The notes under the pieces are model-generated. The model searched no databases. It saw only the letters and a list, made by a program, of their open reading frames with translations, and had not been told where the DNA came from. The translations under genes were made by a program, and so were the position numbers. From Acidobacteriota bacterium (GTDB lineage Bacteria; Acidobacteriota; Terriglobia; Terriglobales; Acidobacteriaceae), in NCBI GenBank assembly GCA_003224855.1, contig QHZY01000001.1, positions 1 to 62,757 on the forward strand: a stretch of 62,757 nucleotides of DNA, read 5' to 3'. Positions 26,095 through 37,008 of this stretch are shown here, piece by piece. Position 1 is the stretch's first letter. The number at the start of each line of letters is the position of its first letter.

Positions 26095-28716
26095 GTGAAG
26101 TATGTCCGCCTTTACGGGTTCGATCACAAGCGGACCGAAGCCCAGTTTGAAATTACATGGAACGAACTGCAGCAAGGATTGCCGAAAGGCAGTGAGGGCA
26201 GTTTCCTGCTGGGAGTTTCCGAAAACAAGCTGCTGATGGATGGAATTCCGCTGGAGAGCGGGCAAGCGGAGCGCAGCTTTGCGCAACTGCTCAACACCGC
26301 CGGCCTGGCCAGTATCCATTTTTCCAACCATATCACGGTAGAAGAGTTTGCCCGCCTGGTGCGGGCATTCGCCACGGGTGGATCGCGGGCCCAGGACGTT
26401 GCCAAAAATATAAAGAGCACGTTTGGCGATAGCAAGACGGCTTCGATCCGCATCAACGAAGTTAAATTTGTGGCGGCTGATCCCTCCACCGGCGAAATCA
26501 GCATCGCCGCTCAGATCGCTGCCCAATCCCTTGGCCCGGAATTCAAGGAATGGCTGAATGATCCGCAAAAATTATTGCAGTTGATTGCCGCTGCAGAAGG
26601 CGCGAAGTCGGGCGGCGGACCGGCGCAAGCGGGTGGCGCGCCGGTCGGTGCAGTTCCCAATGTTCCGACCACAGCCGGTGTAATGGCGGTGACTGAGGGC
26701 GGCAGCCCATGGATGGGCGGCACGGTTCCATTGCAGGAGGAGGAAGTGATACAGGCGATCCGCTTGCTTACTCGTTTCGGGCAGGTAGGCGGCGATCCCG
26801 ACGGCAATCCAGAGTCACTCAAGAAGGAACTGAGCGCGGTTGATGACAACACCAAGATCAACCTGCAGCAACTGCTGGCGGGTCTTGCGGCTAATGCCAC
26901 GAACGAGCCCGAAACACCGTTGCTGATGAAAGCCGCGGAGCATATGGCGATCCGCTTCGCGCTTGACCGTTTCCAGAAGGGCGAAGTGAAAGTCAACGCA
27001 GTGCACCAGATGATGGAGCACATGAGCCGTCAGATGGACACGCTGCGCCAGATCCTGAAGCTCCAGGAAGACAAGATGAGCAAGGCGGGAATGCTGGTGG
27101 AATCGCACGCCGACATTCTCGACCGCCTATTCTGGGCGGAAGTGCCGGAGGCGGGGAAGAAAAGCGTGCTGATGTCGCATGAGGCTCCGTGCGTTCCGCC
27201 ACGCAATATCCGGCAGTTCCTGGAGACACTGCTGGGCCGTAATGAAAAGGCTTCAGTGGCAGCGATCCTGACCAATTATTGCGGGTGCCTGCAGGCGAAA
27301 GATCCCGAGGCGCGTCGTAAGACGGCCACCGGTTTGAGCCAGTTGGCGGACCTGATTGCAGCCGGCGGCAGCGAACTGATGACGGCCTCAATCAACAGAA
27401 TCGGCCAGGCCATAGCGGCGGAATCCGATCCCGAGATGCAGAGCATGCTGGGAGCGGCTTTCGTCCGGCTTAGTTCGGAAGCCAGCAGCAACAAGCAGTA
27501 CAGCGCGCTGGCTGAACTGTGCCGCACGCTGGACCGGGTTTCGGACGCTCGGCCGATATTGGCGCAGGAATTACGTCCGCGCATCGGGGTGGAGAACCGC
27601 TTGCCTGAGTTGATTGAGGACGCAGTACGCAGCACACAGATTGCGCCCGATCTTCTTACGGTTTTGCGGCACACTTCGCAGGCGGCGGTTGAACATCTTG
27701 CCGATCGCTTTTTCCGGTGCATGCGGCGCGAGGAATGCGACCGCATGGTGGACATTGTTAAAGAACTTGGCCCCTCGGCGCTGCAGCAATTGCGGGAAAT
27801 GCTACGCACAGGCCAGCCTCGACATGCTGCAGCAGTGGTCGGACTACTGAGCCGCCTGGATGTTCCCAGCATGCTGGAGCTTCTGCCGGCAAGGTTGCCG
27901 GAGTGGAACCGGTTCTATCACGACCTAGTGGTGCGCCAGGTGGCTTATGGAGCTGCGCATGATCGCGGGCGCTCGCTGCTGGAATTGCTAGAGATTCTCG
28001 ATCCGCTGGTGATTCCACAGGCGATTGATGAAATCGGCATGAGCGGCGATCGCAGTGCAGTTCCGCCGCTGATGGTTATCGCGGAAGCGGGAGAAGCACA
28101 AGGGCGTTCTCCGTTGCTGCAGTTGAAAGCGGTGGAGTCGCTGGGCCGGCTGCGGGAGACAGATGCCGTGCCGGTTCTACGCAGCCTGCTGGAAGCGAAG
28201 AAGATGTGGAAGTGGACGCAGCACCGCGAGCTGCGCATCGCAGCCGCGCAAGCGCTGACTAAGATCGATCCGCGTTACGGCAGCCAGATCATGGCTGACA
28301 GCGGCCTGGAGCCGGCAGAACTTGCCATCGCGCCGCTCGATGCTGCGCCGGCTTGCCCGTGGGTCCGGCAGCGCCGCTATGAACGCATCGTATTGCGAAA
28401 AACGGTTTCGGCTGTGATCAGCAGTTCGTGGGGAAAATCGAGTATTACGGTTCGGGAACTCAGCCTGGGCGGCGGCATGGGCACGAAAGAAGACAACCTG
28501 CGCGTCGGTTCGGAAGCCAACATTGAACTTTCAACCGGTGTGCGCAAGGTTCGTGGACAGGTCCTGCTGCGCCGCGCAAGGGTGAACGAAGTCGGGTTTG
28601 AAATCGTGAATACCGATCTTGAAGGGCGCTACCGGTTGCGCAGGCTGCTGATCGACTCCATGGAGAACTCCGCGCCCAATACGCACCTTGGAGACTGGGA
28701 AGGCCAGAGAAAGTAG
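26095..28716 (+). CDS. Large helical-repeat protein with C-terminal PilZ domain
   Basis: The 873-residue frame from GTG 26095 is mostly HEAT-like helical repeats, with a Gly/Pro/Ala-rich linker near 160-210. The last 110 residues are a PilZ domain: QRRYERIVLR (the RxxxR motif, near 759) and the D/NxSxxG-like ELSLGG near 785, so c-di-GMP binding is plausible. Codons upstream of the GTG, back to a TAG at 25990, continue the protein sense (RIASARAFVHSLNIL). The true N-terminus is therefore probably near 26020, although no ATG, GTG or TTG is available there. It is divergent from the CHAD gene and convergent with atpE. Function unknown; surface motility or secretion signalling is inferred. Confidence 0.7.
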   Translation: MKYVRLYGFDHKRTEAQFEITWNELQQGLPKGSEGSFLLGVSENKLLMDGIPLESGQAERSFAQLLNTAGLASIHFSNHITVEEFARLVRAFATGGSRAQDVAKNIKSTFGDSKTASIRINEVKFVAADPSTGEISIAAQIAAQSLGPEFKEWLNDPQKLLQLIAAAEGAKSGGGPAQAGGAPVGAVPNVPTTAGVMAVTEGGSPWMGGTVPLQEEEVIQAIRLLTRFGQVGGDPDGNPESLKKELSAVDDNTKINLQQLLAGLAANATNEPETPLLMKAAEHMAIRFALDRFQKGEVKVNAVHQMMEHMSRQMDTLRQILKLQEDKMSKAGMLVESHADILDRLFWAEVPEAGKKSVLMSHEAPCVPPRNIRQFLETLLGRNEKASVAAILTNYCGCLQAKDPEARRKTATGLSQLADLIAAGGSELMTASINRIGQAIAAESDPEMQSMLGAAFVRLSSEASSNKQYSALAELCRTLDRVSDARPILAQELRPRIGVENRLPELIEDAVRSTQIAPDLLTVLRHTSQAAVEHLADRFFRCMRREECDRMVDIVKELGPSALQQLREMLRTGQPRHAAAVVGLLSRLDVPSMLELLPARLPEWNRFYHDLVVRQVAYGAAHDRGRSLLELLEILDPLVIPQAIDEIGMSGDRSAVPPLMVIAEAGEAQGRSPLLQLKAVESLGRLRETDAVPVLRSLLEAKKMWKWTQHRELRIAAAQALTKIDPRYGSQIMADSGLEPAELAIAPLDAAPACPWVRQRRYERIVLRKTVSAVISSSWGKSSITVRELSLGGGMGTKEDNLRVGSEANIELSTGVRKVRGQVLLRRARVNEVGFEIVNTDLEGRYRLRRLLIDSMENSAPNTHLGDWEGQRK

Positions 28717-28742
28717 TAGTTCGCGGGTCACTGAAAAAAGAC

Positions 28743-28769
28743 AAAGCCTCTGCCAGAGCAGAGGCTTTT
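28743..28769. terminator. Bidirectional terminator between the PilZ gene and atpE
   Basis: AAAGCCTCTGC (28743-28753) pairs perfectly over 11 bp with GCAGAGGCTTT (28758-28768) across CAGA. T residues on the right and A residues on the left allow it to serve both convergent operons. Confidence 0.85.
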
Positions 28770-28781
28770 GAATTCGTGGCT

Positions 28782-29090
28782 TTACTTCACTTTGGCAAAA
28801 ATTATGACCAGGGTATAGAGCGCCAGTGATTCGATCAGCGCCAGACCCAGAATGAGCGCCAGCTGAATTCCCGGACGCGCGGCCGGGTTGCGTGCCAGCC
28901 CTTCCGCGGCTGCAGCCGTTGCTTTGGCCTGCGCCAGCCCGCAAACGGCAGAGGCGATCGCCATGGAAAATCCCGCGGTGATCGCGACCCAGTTCACTCC
29001 ACCTCCCGCTGCTTCCCCGCCCTGCGCGAATGCAGGGACAGCAAAGCTCAGCACCGACAACGCCATGAACAGATTGCTCAGTTTACGCAT
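28782..29090 (-). CDS. atpE: ATP synthase F0 subunit c
   Basis: The 102-residue proteolipid has an N-terminal signal-like segment (about 1-22, PAFAQ) and then two transmembrane helices joined by the polar loop LARNPAARPG. The ion-binding residue is Glu87. Gln54 on the first helix, Ser88 and Tyr92 occupy the positions of the sodium-coordinating set of Ilyobacter/Propionigenium c subunits (Gln32, Glu65, Ser66, Tyr70; identical spacing of 33 between Gln and Glu). Sodium use is possible but unproven. It is the last gene of the nuo-atp block and is followed by a terminator. Confidence 0.93.
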   Translation of the reverse strand: MRKLSNLFMALSVLSFAVPAFAQGGEAAGGGVNWVAITAGFSMAIASAVCGLAQAKATAAAAEGLARNPAARPGIQLALILGLALIESLALYTLVIIFAKVK

Positions 29091-29179
29091 GCTTCTTTCT
29101 CCTCACATGAATTGCCGCCAGTGGGTGGTTGACGTCATCCTGGTGCAGACGCCCTCACGCTGAACGGCGACACTCTTCT

Positions 29180-29911
29180 TTAGTGCTCCTCTGCGACAGC
29201 GCCGGCAAGATACACGGTGGTCAGCAGAACGAAAATGTAAGCCTGCAGAAATGAAACGCCGATATGAAGACCAAGAAAGATAATGGGAATTCCAAGCGGG
29301 ACCAGAGAGAAGAAAACCAGCGTGACCATGTCACCCGCAAACATGTTGGCAAAAAGACGGATGGTAAGAGACAAGACGCGGGCGAGATGGCTGATAATCT
29401 CGATGGGAATCATGAGTGGCGCCAGCAGAGGCATGGGCCCGGCGAAGTGCTTCAGATATGAAATGCCGGCATGCCTGAAGCCCTGCGCCTGGTAGTAAAA
29501 GAAAGCCACAATCGCGCAGCCCAAAGGGACGATCGGCTCCGCGGTGGGCGACATAAATCCAGGAATCACGCCCATCAGGTTGCAGATTAGAATGAAAAAT
29601 GCCAGCGCCACCAGGAAGGGGGTGTAGGCTTCGCTGTGATGGCCGATAATCTCGTCACTCTGCCCCTGGATAAAGTTGTGAGCCCCTTCGAAGATGTGCT
29701 GCAATGCGCCCGGCTTATCAACCGAGAGGCGCGAGCGCACGATCAGGAAAAGCAACAGAAGAAGAAGAACAACCAGCAACTGCATGGCGGCCGCATTTGA
29801 AATCGGCGTTTCCGGGTGCTGCACGTGGACATGCAGCGCCTGCAGCATGGAATTCACCGGCCCGCCCAACGCGCGATTTAGAATCTGGGTAAACCAGAGT
29901 TGCTCAGTCAT
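29180..29911 (-). CDS. atpB: ATP synthase F0 subunit a
   Basis: The 243-residue membrane protein has five to six hydrophobic helices. The essential Arg is in SLTIRLFANMFAGD (Arg185), facing the c-ring. NLMGVIPGF and the C-terminal VLLTTVYLAGAVAEEH are typical. It forms the ion channel between membrane and rotor. It starts 27 bases after atpI and precedes atpE. Confidence 0.95.
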   Translation of the reverse strand: MTEQLWFTQILNRALGGPVNSMLQALHVHVQHPETPISNAAAMQLLVVLLLLLLFLIVRSRLSVDKPGALQHIFEGAHNFIQGQSDEIIGHHSEAYTPFLVALAFFILICNLMGVIPGFMSPTAEPIVPLGCAIVAFFYYQAQGFRHAGISYLKHFAGPMPLLAPLMIPIEIISHLARVLSLTIRLFANMFAGDMVTLVFFSLVPLGIPIIFLGLHIGVSFLQAYIFVLLTTVYLAGAVAEEH

Positions 29912-29938
29912 AACTCAGCTTTTTCCAAGTTTCCGGGA

Positions 29939-30385
29939 TCACACTCCGCGCGCCAGCGCGGCATACGCCTCATAGGCGACTTCGCACGCGATGGCTGCTA
30001 CTGGCAGGAAAAGACCGGCAAACAGCCCGTAAACGCTCGCGGGAGAAACAGTAAAGATAACATAGGCGGCAACGGCCATCAAAACGTAGCGAACCAGAAA
30101 GCGCAGCACAATTCCGCGGCTCGACTGGCGCGATCCTGCCTCGGTAACCCGCTCCGCGAATGCGGCAACGCCGCGCTCCAGCCAGTGAAAATTCAAGTAC
30201 GAAACCGCGCACCCGCCCAGAAATCCCAGCGCGATGCGCCCGTTGAATTGAAGCAGGGCGAAAATCGTGAACAAGACTGCCAGCAAAATCATGGCCCGCG
30301 AAATCCGGCGCACGGCCCCCGCATAGAAGATCTCAGGATTCGCCTGGTGTGAGTTCGTGTCCCTGGTGGTTGAGTTGCCTTGCAC
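29939..30385 (-). CDS. atpI: ATP synthase subunit I (AtpI)-like
   Basis: I start at GTG 30385, four bases after the atpZ stop; a longer frame to 30451 overlaps atpZ. The 148-residue protein has four hydrophobic helices (RAMILLAVLFTIFALLQF; ALGFLGGCAVSYLNF; FLVRYVLMAVAAYVIF; VYGLFAGLFLPVAAIACE). This is the layout of AtpI proteins, which help assemble the c-ring. The position before atpB is canonical. Confidence 0.78.
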   Translation of the reverse strand: MQGNSTTRDTNSHQANPEIFYAGAVRRISRAMILLAVLFTIFALLQFNGRIALGFLGGCAVSYLNFHWLERGVAAFAERVTEAGSRQSSRGIVLRFLVRYVLMAVAAYVIFTVSPASVYGLFAGLFLPVAAIACEVAYEAYAALARGV

Positions 30386-30389
30386 GGCA

Positions 30390-30620
30390 TTACTCTTTTG
30401 TAGATTTGATAGCTGTGCGAATGAGCTCCACGAATCCGGCAATGATTCCAAGGATCAGTCCGACGAGATAGAGCCAGGTGGTGTGCAGCCAGCGGTCGAG
30501 CGCGAGCCCGATCAGCCATCCGGCAACGGTTGCGGCGGGAAAGATGAATGCCAGCTGGCTGTAGTTTGCCAACAGCACCCACATGTTCTTGCCTTCGGGT
30601 TTGTCGTCCGGTGTGGACAC
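30390..30620 (-). CDS. atpZ: AtpZ/F0F1-associated small membrane protein
   Basis: About 76 residues from GTG 30620, with TTG 30626 as an alternative overlapping the nuoN stop. Two helices flank GWLIGLALDRWLHTTWLYLVGLILGIIAGFVELIR, with the conserved 'GLALDRWL' and 'GLILGIIAGF' elements of AtpZ. In other bacteria it forms a Mg/Ca uptake channel with AtpI. Overlap with nuoN suggests coupled expression of complex I and F0 genes. Confidence 0.8.
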   Translation of the reverse strand: MSTPDDKPEGKNMWVLLANYSQLAFIFPAATVAGWLIGLALDRWLHTTWLYLVGLILGIIAGFVELIRTAIKSTKE

Positions 30621-30622
30621 AA

Positions 30623-32155
30623 TCAATGAGTCAGGCCGGCAACTAACGCGCTCTGCGCCAGTCCCAGCGACCAGTTTACGGTGCGGATGAAGGGTTCGGG
30701 ATAGATACCGATGAAGACGGTGGCGAAGGCGGCGATCCCAAGACCGGCGCGCATGCCCCAACTTAGCGGGAGGCGCGTCTTATCGATGGCTTCGCGCATG
30801 AAGATGTAGTTGGCAATCTTCATGTAGTAATACAGGCCAAATACGGCGTAGATGACGGCCAGCGACGCCAGCGCGTAATGTCCGGTTTCGATCAGGCTCA
30901 GGAAAATGAAATACTTGCCGTAAAAGCCCGCGAGCGGCGGTATTCCCGCGAGCGAAAGCAGGAACAGGAGCATCAAGACGGATTCGGTTGGCGCGCGATA
31001 GTAAAGCCCGGCAATGTCATCGAGTTCGTCACCAATAACGTTCCGCTGCCGCAAAGATGCGATCACGCCAAACGCCCCGAGATTCATGAAGGTATAAACC
31101 AGCAGGTACATCAGGATGCCGCGAATGCCATCCACTGAGACTTGCGTGGTGGTGCCTGCTACCAGGCCCAGCAGCATGTATCCGACGTGTGCGATGGAAG
31201 AGTAGGCCAGCAGCCGCTTCATGTTGCTTTGGGTCAAAGCGGCGAGGTTGGCGGCCGTCATGCTGGCGATGGAGACGAAAATAAATAACGGCACATACAC
31301 GCTGCGCAACGGACCAAGCCCGATCAGCACGATACGAAGAAGCATGGCCCAGGCGGCGGCCTTCACTGCGACTGACATGAATCCGGCAATGCTGGTGGGA
31401 GCGCCTTCATAGGCGTCCGGCGCCCATTGGTGAAATGGCACGGCAGCGATCTTGAACAGCAATCCGGTGGCGGTGGTCAGAAGCGCAATGACCATGATGG
31501 GACCGGGATGCCCGTTGCCGGAGGCCATTCGCTGCTGCAAGCCCTGGGCAATGCCGATCAGGTTGGTTTGTCCGGTCAGGCCGTAGAGCAGCGACAAACC
31601 GTAGGCGAAAATTCCCGAGGAGAAGGCTCCCAGCAGCAGGTATTTCAGCGCGGCTTCATTCGACCGGCGATTGGTGCGCAGGAAACCCACCAGAACGTAA
31701 GTAGAGATGGCCATCAGCTCCAGGCCGATAAAGATGAGAACCACATCCAGCCCGGCAGCCATGCACATCATTCCGACGACCGAGAAAAGAATCAGCGCAT
31801 AATATTCGCCGTGATTCTCCTGCTCGATTTCGAGATAGCGGACTGAAAGAAGAATCGAAATAGCGGCAGCGGCCAGGAACAGATACCAGAAATAGAGCGC
31901 GTATCTGTCGATGAGCATCGAGTTACTGTAGGCAAGCAGACCCGATCCGCCTGAGAGACGTAGAGCTTTCTGCGAGCGGAAGACGATTGCCCCGGTGGAA
32001 AAAGCAATGCCGACCAACGCAGTGACTGCGTTCATCCACTTCCACCGCTTTGGGGTGACCAGGTCAATCAGCAGAATCCCAAGTGCGAAAAGCGTGAGCA
32101 GGATAATTGGCAGCGACATAATATAGTCGGCCAAATTGAACGGAGGCGTGGTCAT
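30623..32155 (-). CDS. nuoN: NADH-quinone oxidoreductase subunit N
   Basis: The 510-residue antiporter-like membrane subunit has about 14 hydrophobic helices. The conserved lysine/glutamate helices appear as LLFIGLELMAISTYVLVGF, AAVPFHQWAPDAYEGAPTS and LLAYSSIAHVGYMLLG. It is one of the proton-pumping modules of complex I. It starts 1 base after nuoM and ends overlapping the atpZ start region. Confidence 0.95.
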   Translation of the reverse strand: MTTPPFNLADYIMSLPIILLTLFALGILLIDLVTPKRWKWMNAVTALVGIAFSTGAIVFRSQKALRLSGGSGLLAYSNSMLIDRYALYFWYLFLAAAAISILLSVRYLEIEQENHGEYYALILFSVVGMMCMAAGLDVVLIFIGLELMAISTYVLVGFLRTNRRSNEAALKYLLLGAFSSGIFAYGLSLLYGLTGQTNLIGIAQGLQQRMASGNGHPGPIMVIALLTTATGLLFKIAAVPFHQWAPDAYEGAPTSIAGFMSVAVKAAAWAMLLRIVLIGLGPLRSVYVPLFIFVSIASMTAANLAALTQSNMKRLLAYSSIAHVGYMLLGLVAGTTTQVSVDGIRGILMYLLVYTFMNLGAFGVIASLRQRNVIGDELDDIAGLYYRAPTESVLMLLFLLSLAGIPPLAGFYGKYFIFLSLIETGHYALASLAVIYAVFGLYYYMKIANYIFMREAIDKTRLPLSWGMRAGLGIAAFATVFIGIYPEPFIRTVNWSLGLAQSALVAGLTH

Positions 32156-32156
32156 G

Positions 32157-33749
32157 CTAATTCCCTGCTCCGGCTTTTTCCGGGGTCACATGGGTTGGAG
32201 TGTCGTAGGCGCGCATCATGCCATTGGGCCGCCGGACGGTCTGCACGAGCTGGTTTACCGGCGTCTCCAGGATCTCAAAGAACGGTTTGGGATAAAGCCC
32301 GATCCATAGCGCCATGATGACGAGCGGCGCGAAGGTCAAGAGCTCACGCGGAGTGAGATCGTGCAGCTTTTCATTTTTCGGATTGGTGACGGTACCGAAG
32401 AACACTCTTTGATAGAGCCACAACAGATAGGCCGCGGCCAGCACCACACCGGGGATGGCCCAGGCGGCCCAGCGCCAGTTTTCAATGAAAGTACCCTGCA
32501 GAATGGTGAACTCGCCCACAAAACCGTTCAGCAACGGCAGCCCCATCGACGAAAGAAACATGATCATGGTGATGGTGGCGTAAACGGGCATGACGTTGGA
32601 GATGCCGCCGTACTCGGCGATCTCGCGGGTGTGCCGGCGCTCATACAAGATGCCGACGATCAAGAACAGCGCGCCGGTGGAAATGCCATGATTGATCTGC
32701 TGCAGCACTGATCCGCTCAGGCCCGGGCCGTTGAGCGCAAAAATTCCCAGCGTACAGAAGCCCAGATGACTGACGGACGAATACGCCACCAGCTTCTTCA
32801 TGTCTTTCTGCATCAGCGACACGAGCGCGCCGTAAACGATACCTATGATCGAAAGCGCAATCATCCAGCCGCGCACTTTGGGGTGCATGGCGACATCGGG
32901 AAAGAATGGCAGCGCAAAGCGAATGAAGCCGTATGTTCCCATCTTCAGCAGAACGCCGGCCAGAATGACAGAACCGGCAGTCGGAGCTTCTACGTGCGCG
33001 TCGGGCAGCCAGGTGTGAAACGGGAACATTGGAACTTTGATGGCGAACGCCAGCGCGAATGCGCAGAACAGCAGGATGGCGTAAGTTGCCCCGTAGGCGG
33101 GATCGTGGAAGATTCCGGGCGCAGTCTTGTAAAGCGCTTCGATGCTGAAGGTGTAGGTTCCGGTCTGGTGATAGTTATAGAAATAGAGGAACAGCACAGC
33201 CAGCAGCATCAGAACGGAGCCGAACAGGGTGTACAGGAAGAACTTGATTGCGGCGTAAAGTTTTTTTGGCCCGCCCCAGATGCCGATCAGCAGATACATG
33301 GGGACCAGCATGGCTTCCCAGAAAACAAAGAACAGGAAGAAGTCGAGCGCCATGAAAACGCCCAGCATTCCTGTCTGCAACACCAGAAACCAGATGTAGT
33401 ATTCCTTGACGCGATTCTCGATGGCGGTCCACGACGACAGAATGGAAATCCACCCCAGCAGGGTGGTCAGCATGATGAGCAGGAACGAGATGCCGTCGAT
33501 GCCGAGGACATAACCAGCGCCGATGGATGGAATCCAGTTATTGGCCACGCCTTCCACGAATTTGAAGCCCGGCTCGGCGCGCACTGCCCAGAACAGCGGC
33601 ACCAGTGGGATCGAAACCAGCAGCCCGGCCAGCGCGAAGATGTTCGCGATCCAGCGGATGGCCTCTTTGTTTTCCTTCGGGATAAACAAAAGGACAAGCG
33701 CGCCGACCAGCGGCGTGAAAAGAATGATGGTGAGAATGTGACTCTGCAT
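32157..33749 (-). CDS. nuoM: NADH-quinone oxidoreductase subunit M
   Basis: The 530-residue antiporter-like subunit shows VFWEAMLVPMYLLIGIWGG, with the key Glu, and KVPMFPFHTWLPDAHVEAPT and MKKLVAYSSVSHLGFCTLG. It pumps protons in the distal membrane arm. A long opposite-strand open frame here is a codon-bias shadow. It is preceded by 53 bases that contain TCAGTTG repeats after nuoL. Confidence 0.95.
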   Translation of the reverse strand: MQSHILTIILFTPLVGALVLLFIPKENKEAIRWIANIFALAGLLVSIPLVPLFWAVRAEPGFKFVEGVANNWIPSIGAGYVLGIDGISFLLIMLTTLLGWISILSSWTAIENRVKEYYIWFLVLQTGMLGVFMALDFFLFFVFWEAMLVPMYLLIGIWGGPKKLYAAIKFFLYTLFGSVLMLLAVLFLYFYNYHQTGTYTFSIEALYKTAPGIFHDPAYGATYAILLFCAFALAFAIKVPMFPFHTWLPDAHVEAPTAGSVILAGVLLKMGTYGFIRFALPFFPDVAMHPKVRGWMIALSIIGIVYGALVSLMQKDMKKLVAYSSVSHLGFCTLGIFALNGPGLSGSVLQQINHGISTGALFLIVGILYERRHTREIAEYGGISNVMPVYATITMIMFLSSMGLPLLNGFVGEFTILQGTFIENWRWAAWAIPGVVLAAAYLLWLYQRVFFGTVTNPKNEKLHDLTPRELLTFAPLVIMALWIGLYPKPFFEILETPVNQLVQTVRRPNGMMRAYDTPTHVTPEKAGAGN

Positions 33750-33757
33750 AAAGGGGA

Positions 33758-33795
33758 GTTTCCAGTTGTCAGTTGCTGGTTCTCAGTTCCCAGAG
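33758..33795. repeat. CAGTTGTCAGTTG / TCTCAGTTCCCAG short repeats between nuoL and nuoM
   Basis: These are the same TCAGTT-type units as near 1970 and 12180, here inside an operon. Confidence 0.6.
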
Positions 33796-33802
33796 AACCC
33801 GA

Positions 33803-35953
<2,151 letters not shown>

Positions 35954-35973
35954 TCGTCAGTAAGAAACTCACG

Positions 35974-36279
35974 TTACCACTTCAGCAAATCAATCTCATC
36001 CACGTTCACGGTCTCTTTGTTTCGAAAGAAAGCGATCAGAATGCCCAATCCGACTGCCGCCTCTGCAGCAGCGTCAGTAATGATAAAAATAGAAAAGACT
36101 TGACCGTGCAGCCCCCAGATCCGCGAGAAGGCCACCAGGTTCAAGTTGACGGCGTTCAGAATAAGCTCGATCGACATCAGGATGATCACGACGTTGCGGC
36201 GGGTCAGCACGCCGATCACACCCAGCACAAAAAGCGCGGCTGCGATTACCAGATAGTGCAATGTGCCGATTGGAGCCAT
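35974..36279 (-). CDS. nuoK: NADH-quinone oxidoreductase subunit K
   Basis: The 101-residue membrane subunit has three helices. Conserved Glu residues lie in [17 protein letters not shown] (about 35-51) and [15 protein letters not shown]. It is part of the proton path of complex I. Its ATG abuts the nuoJ stop. Confidence 0.95.
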   Translation of the reverse strand: MAPIGTLHYLVIAAALFVLGVIGVLTRRNVVIILMSIELILNAVNLNLVAFSRIWGLHGQVFSIFIITDAAAEAAVGLGILIAFFRNKETVNVDEIDLLKW

Positions 36280-36789
36280 TTAAATTCTCTTCTTTGCCAT
36301 CACTACCGCCCCGATGATCGCCACCAGCAACAGCAGCGACGCGATCTCGAAGGCGAACATGTAATTGCCATAAAGATAATTCGCGATCTCCTGAGTGTTG
36401 CTGGTTTCTGGCGGAATCATCACCCGCTCGGGGAAGATCCCCTTGCCTTTCAGGTAAACCGCAACGAATAGCCCGCCAAGCGCCAGCGCAGAAACTAGCC
36501 CGACGACCCACAGTTTGCTGAACTGTTCCTCTTTTAGCGACTGCTCAATCGAAACCAGCATGATCACGAACAGGAACAACACCATGATTCCGCCGGCATA
36601 AAGAATGATCTGCACACCAGCCACGAACGGCGCGTAGAGCATCAGGTACAGTCCGGCTTGACCAATCAAAGCCAGAATCAGCGCGAGAGCCGAATGCACG
36701 GCGTTGCGCCGGGTGATGACCAACAGGCCGCTGATCACGGTCACCGCGGAGAGAAAATAGAAAAAGAATGTTGTGGCTACCGGCTGCAT
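36280..36789 (-). CDS. nuoJ: NADH-quinone oxidoreductase subunit J
   Basis: The 169-residue membrane subunit has five helices; NAVHSALALILALIGQAGLYLML and LYAGGIMVLFLFVIML are characteristic. It contacts NuoK and NuoH. Upstream on this strand, where nuoI is normally found, lie 219 non-coding bases full of repeats. Confidence 0.93.
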   Translation of the reverse strand: MQPVATTFFFYFLSAVTVISGLLVITRRNAVHSALALILALIGQAGLYLMLYAPFVAGVQIILYAGGIMVLFLFVIMLVSIEQSLKEEQFSKLWVVGLVSALALGGLFVAVYLKGKGIFPERVMIPPETSNTQEIANYLYGNYMFAFEIASLLLLVAIIGAVVMAKKRI

Positions 36790-37008
36790 TGCTTTGCTGT
36801 AAACCCTCAGGGGCTAAAGCCCAATCAATTTCCGCCTAAACGGCACGACCGAAGCGGCGCCTTTCCGAAACCCTAGAACACAATCGTCGGGCTAAACGGC
36901 ATGCGGAAGCCGTGCCCCTTCAGAGCGTGTTCACGAGAAGAGCATTCAGTGCATCCTTCAGTGGATCCTAATGTCCGACACTTCGTTTCGCTCAAAATGA
37001 CATCACTG
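36790..37008. repeat. Repeat-rich spacer where nuoI is normally found
   Basis: The 219-base gap carries three recognisable dispersed-repeat types. They are CCCTCAGGGGCTAAAGCCC (near 36803), a palindrome GGCATG-N6-CCGTGCC (near 36898), and a GTCCGACACTTCG-type element ending in AAATGACATC (near 36970-37003). No frame for a ferredoxin-like NuoI is present. Confidence 0.7.
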
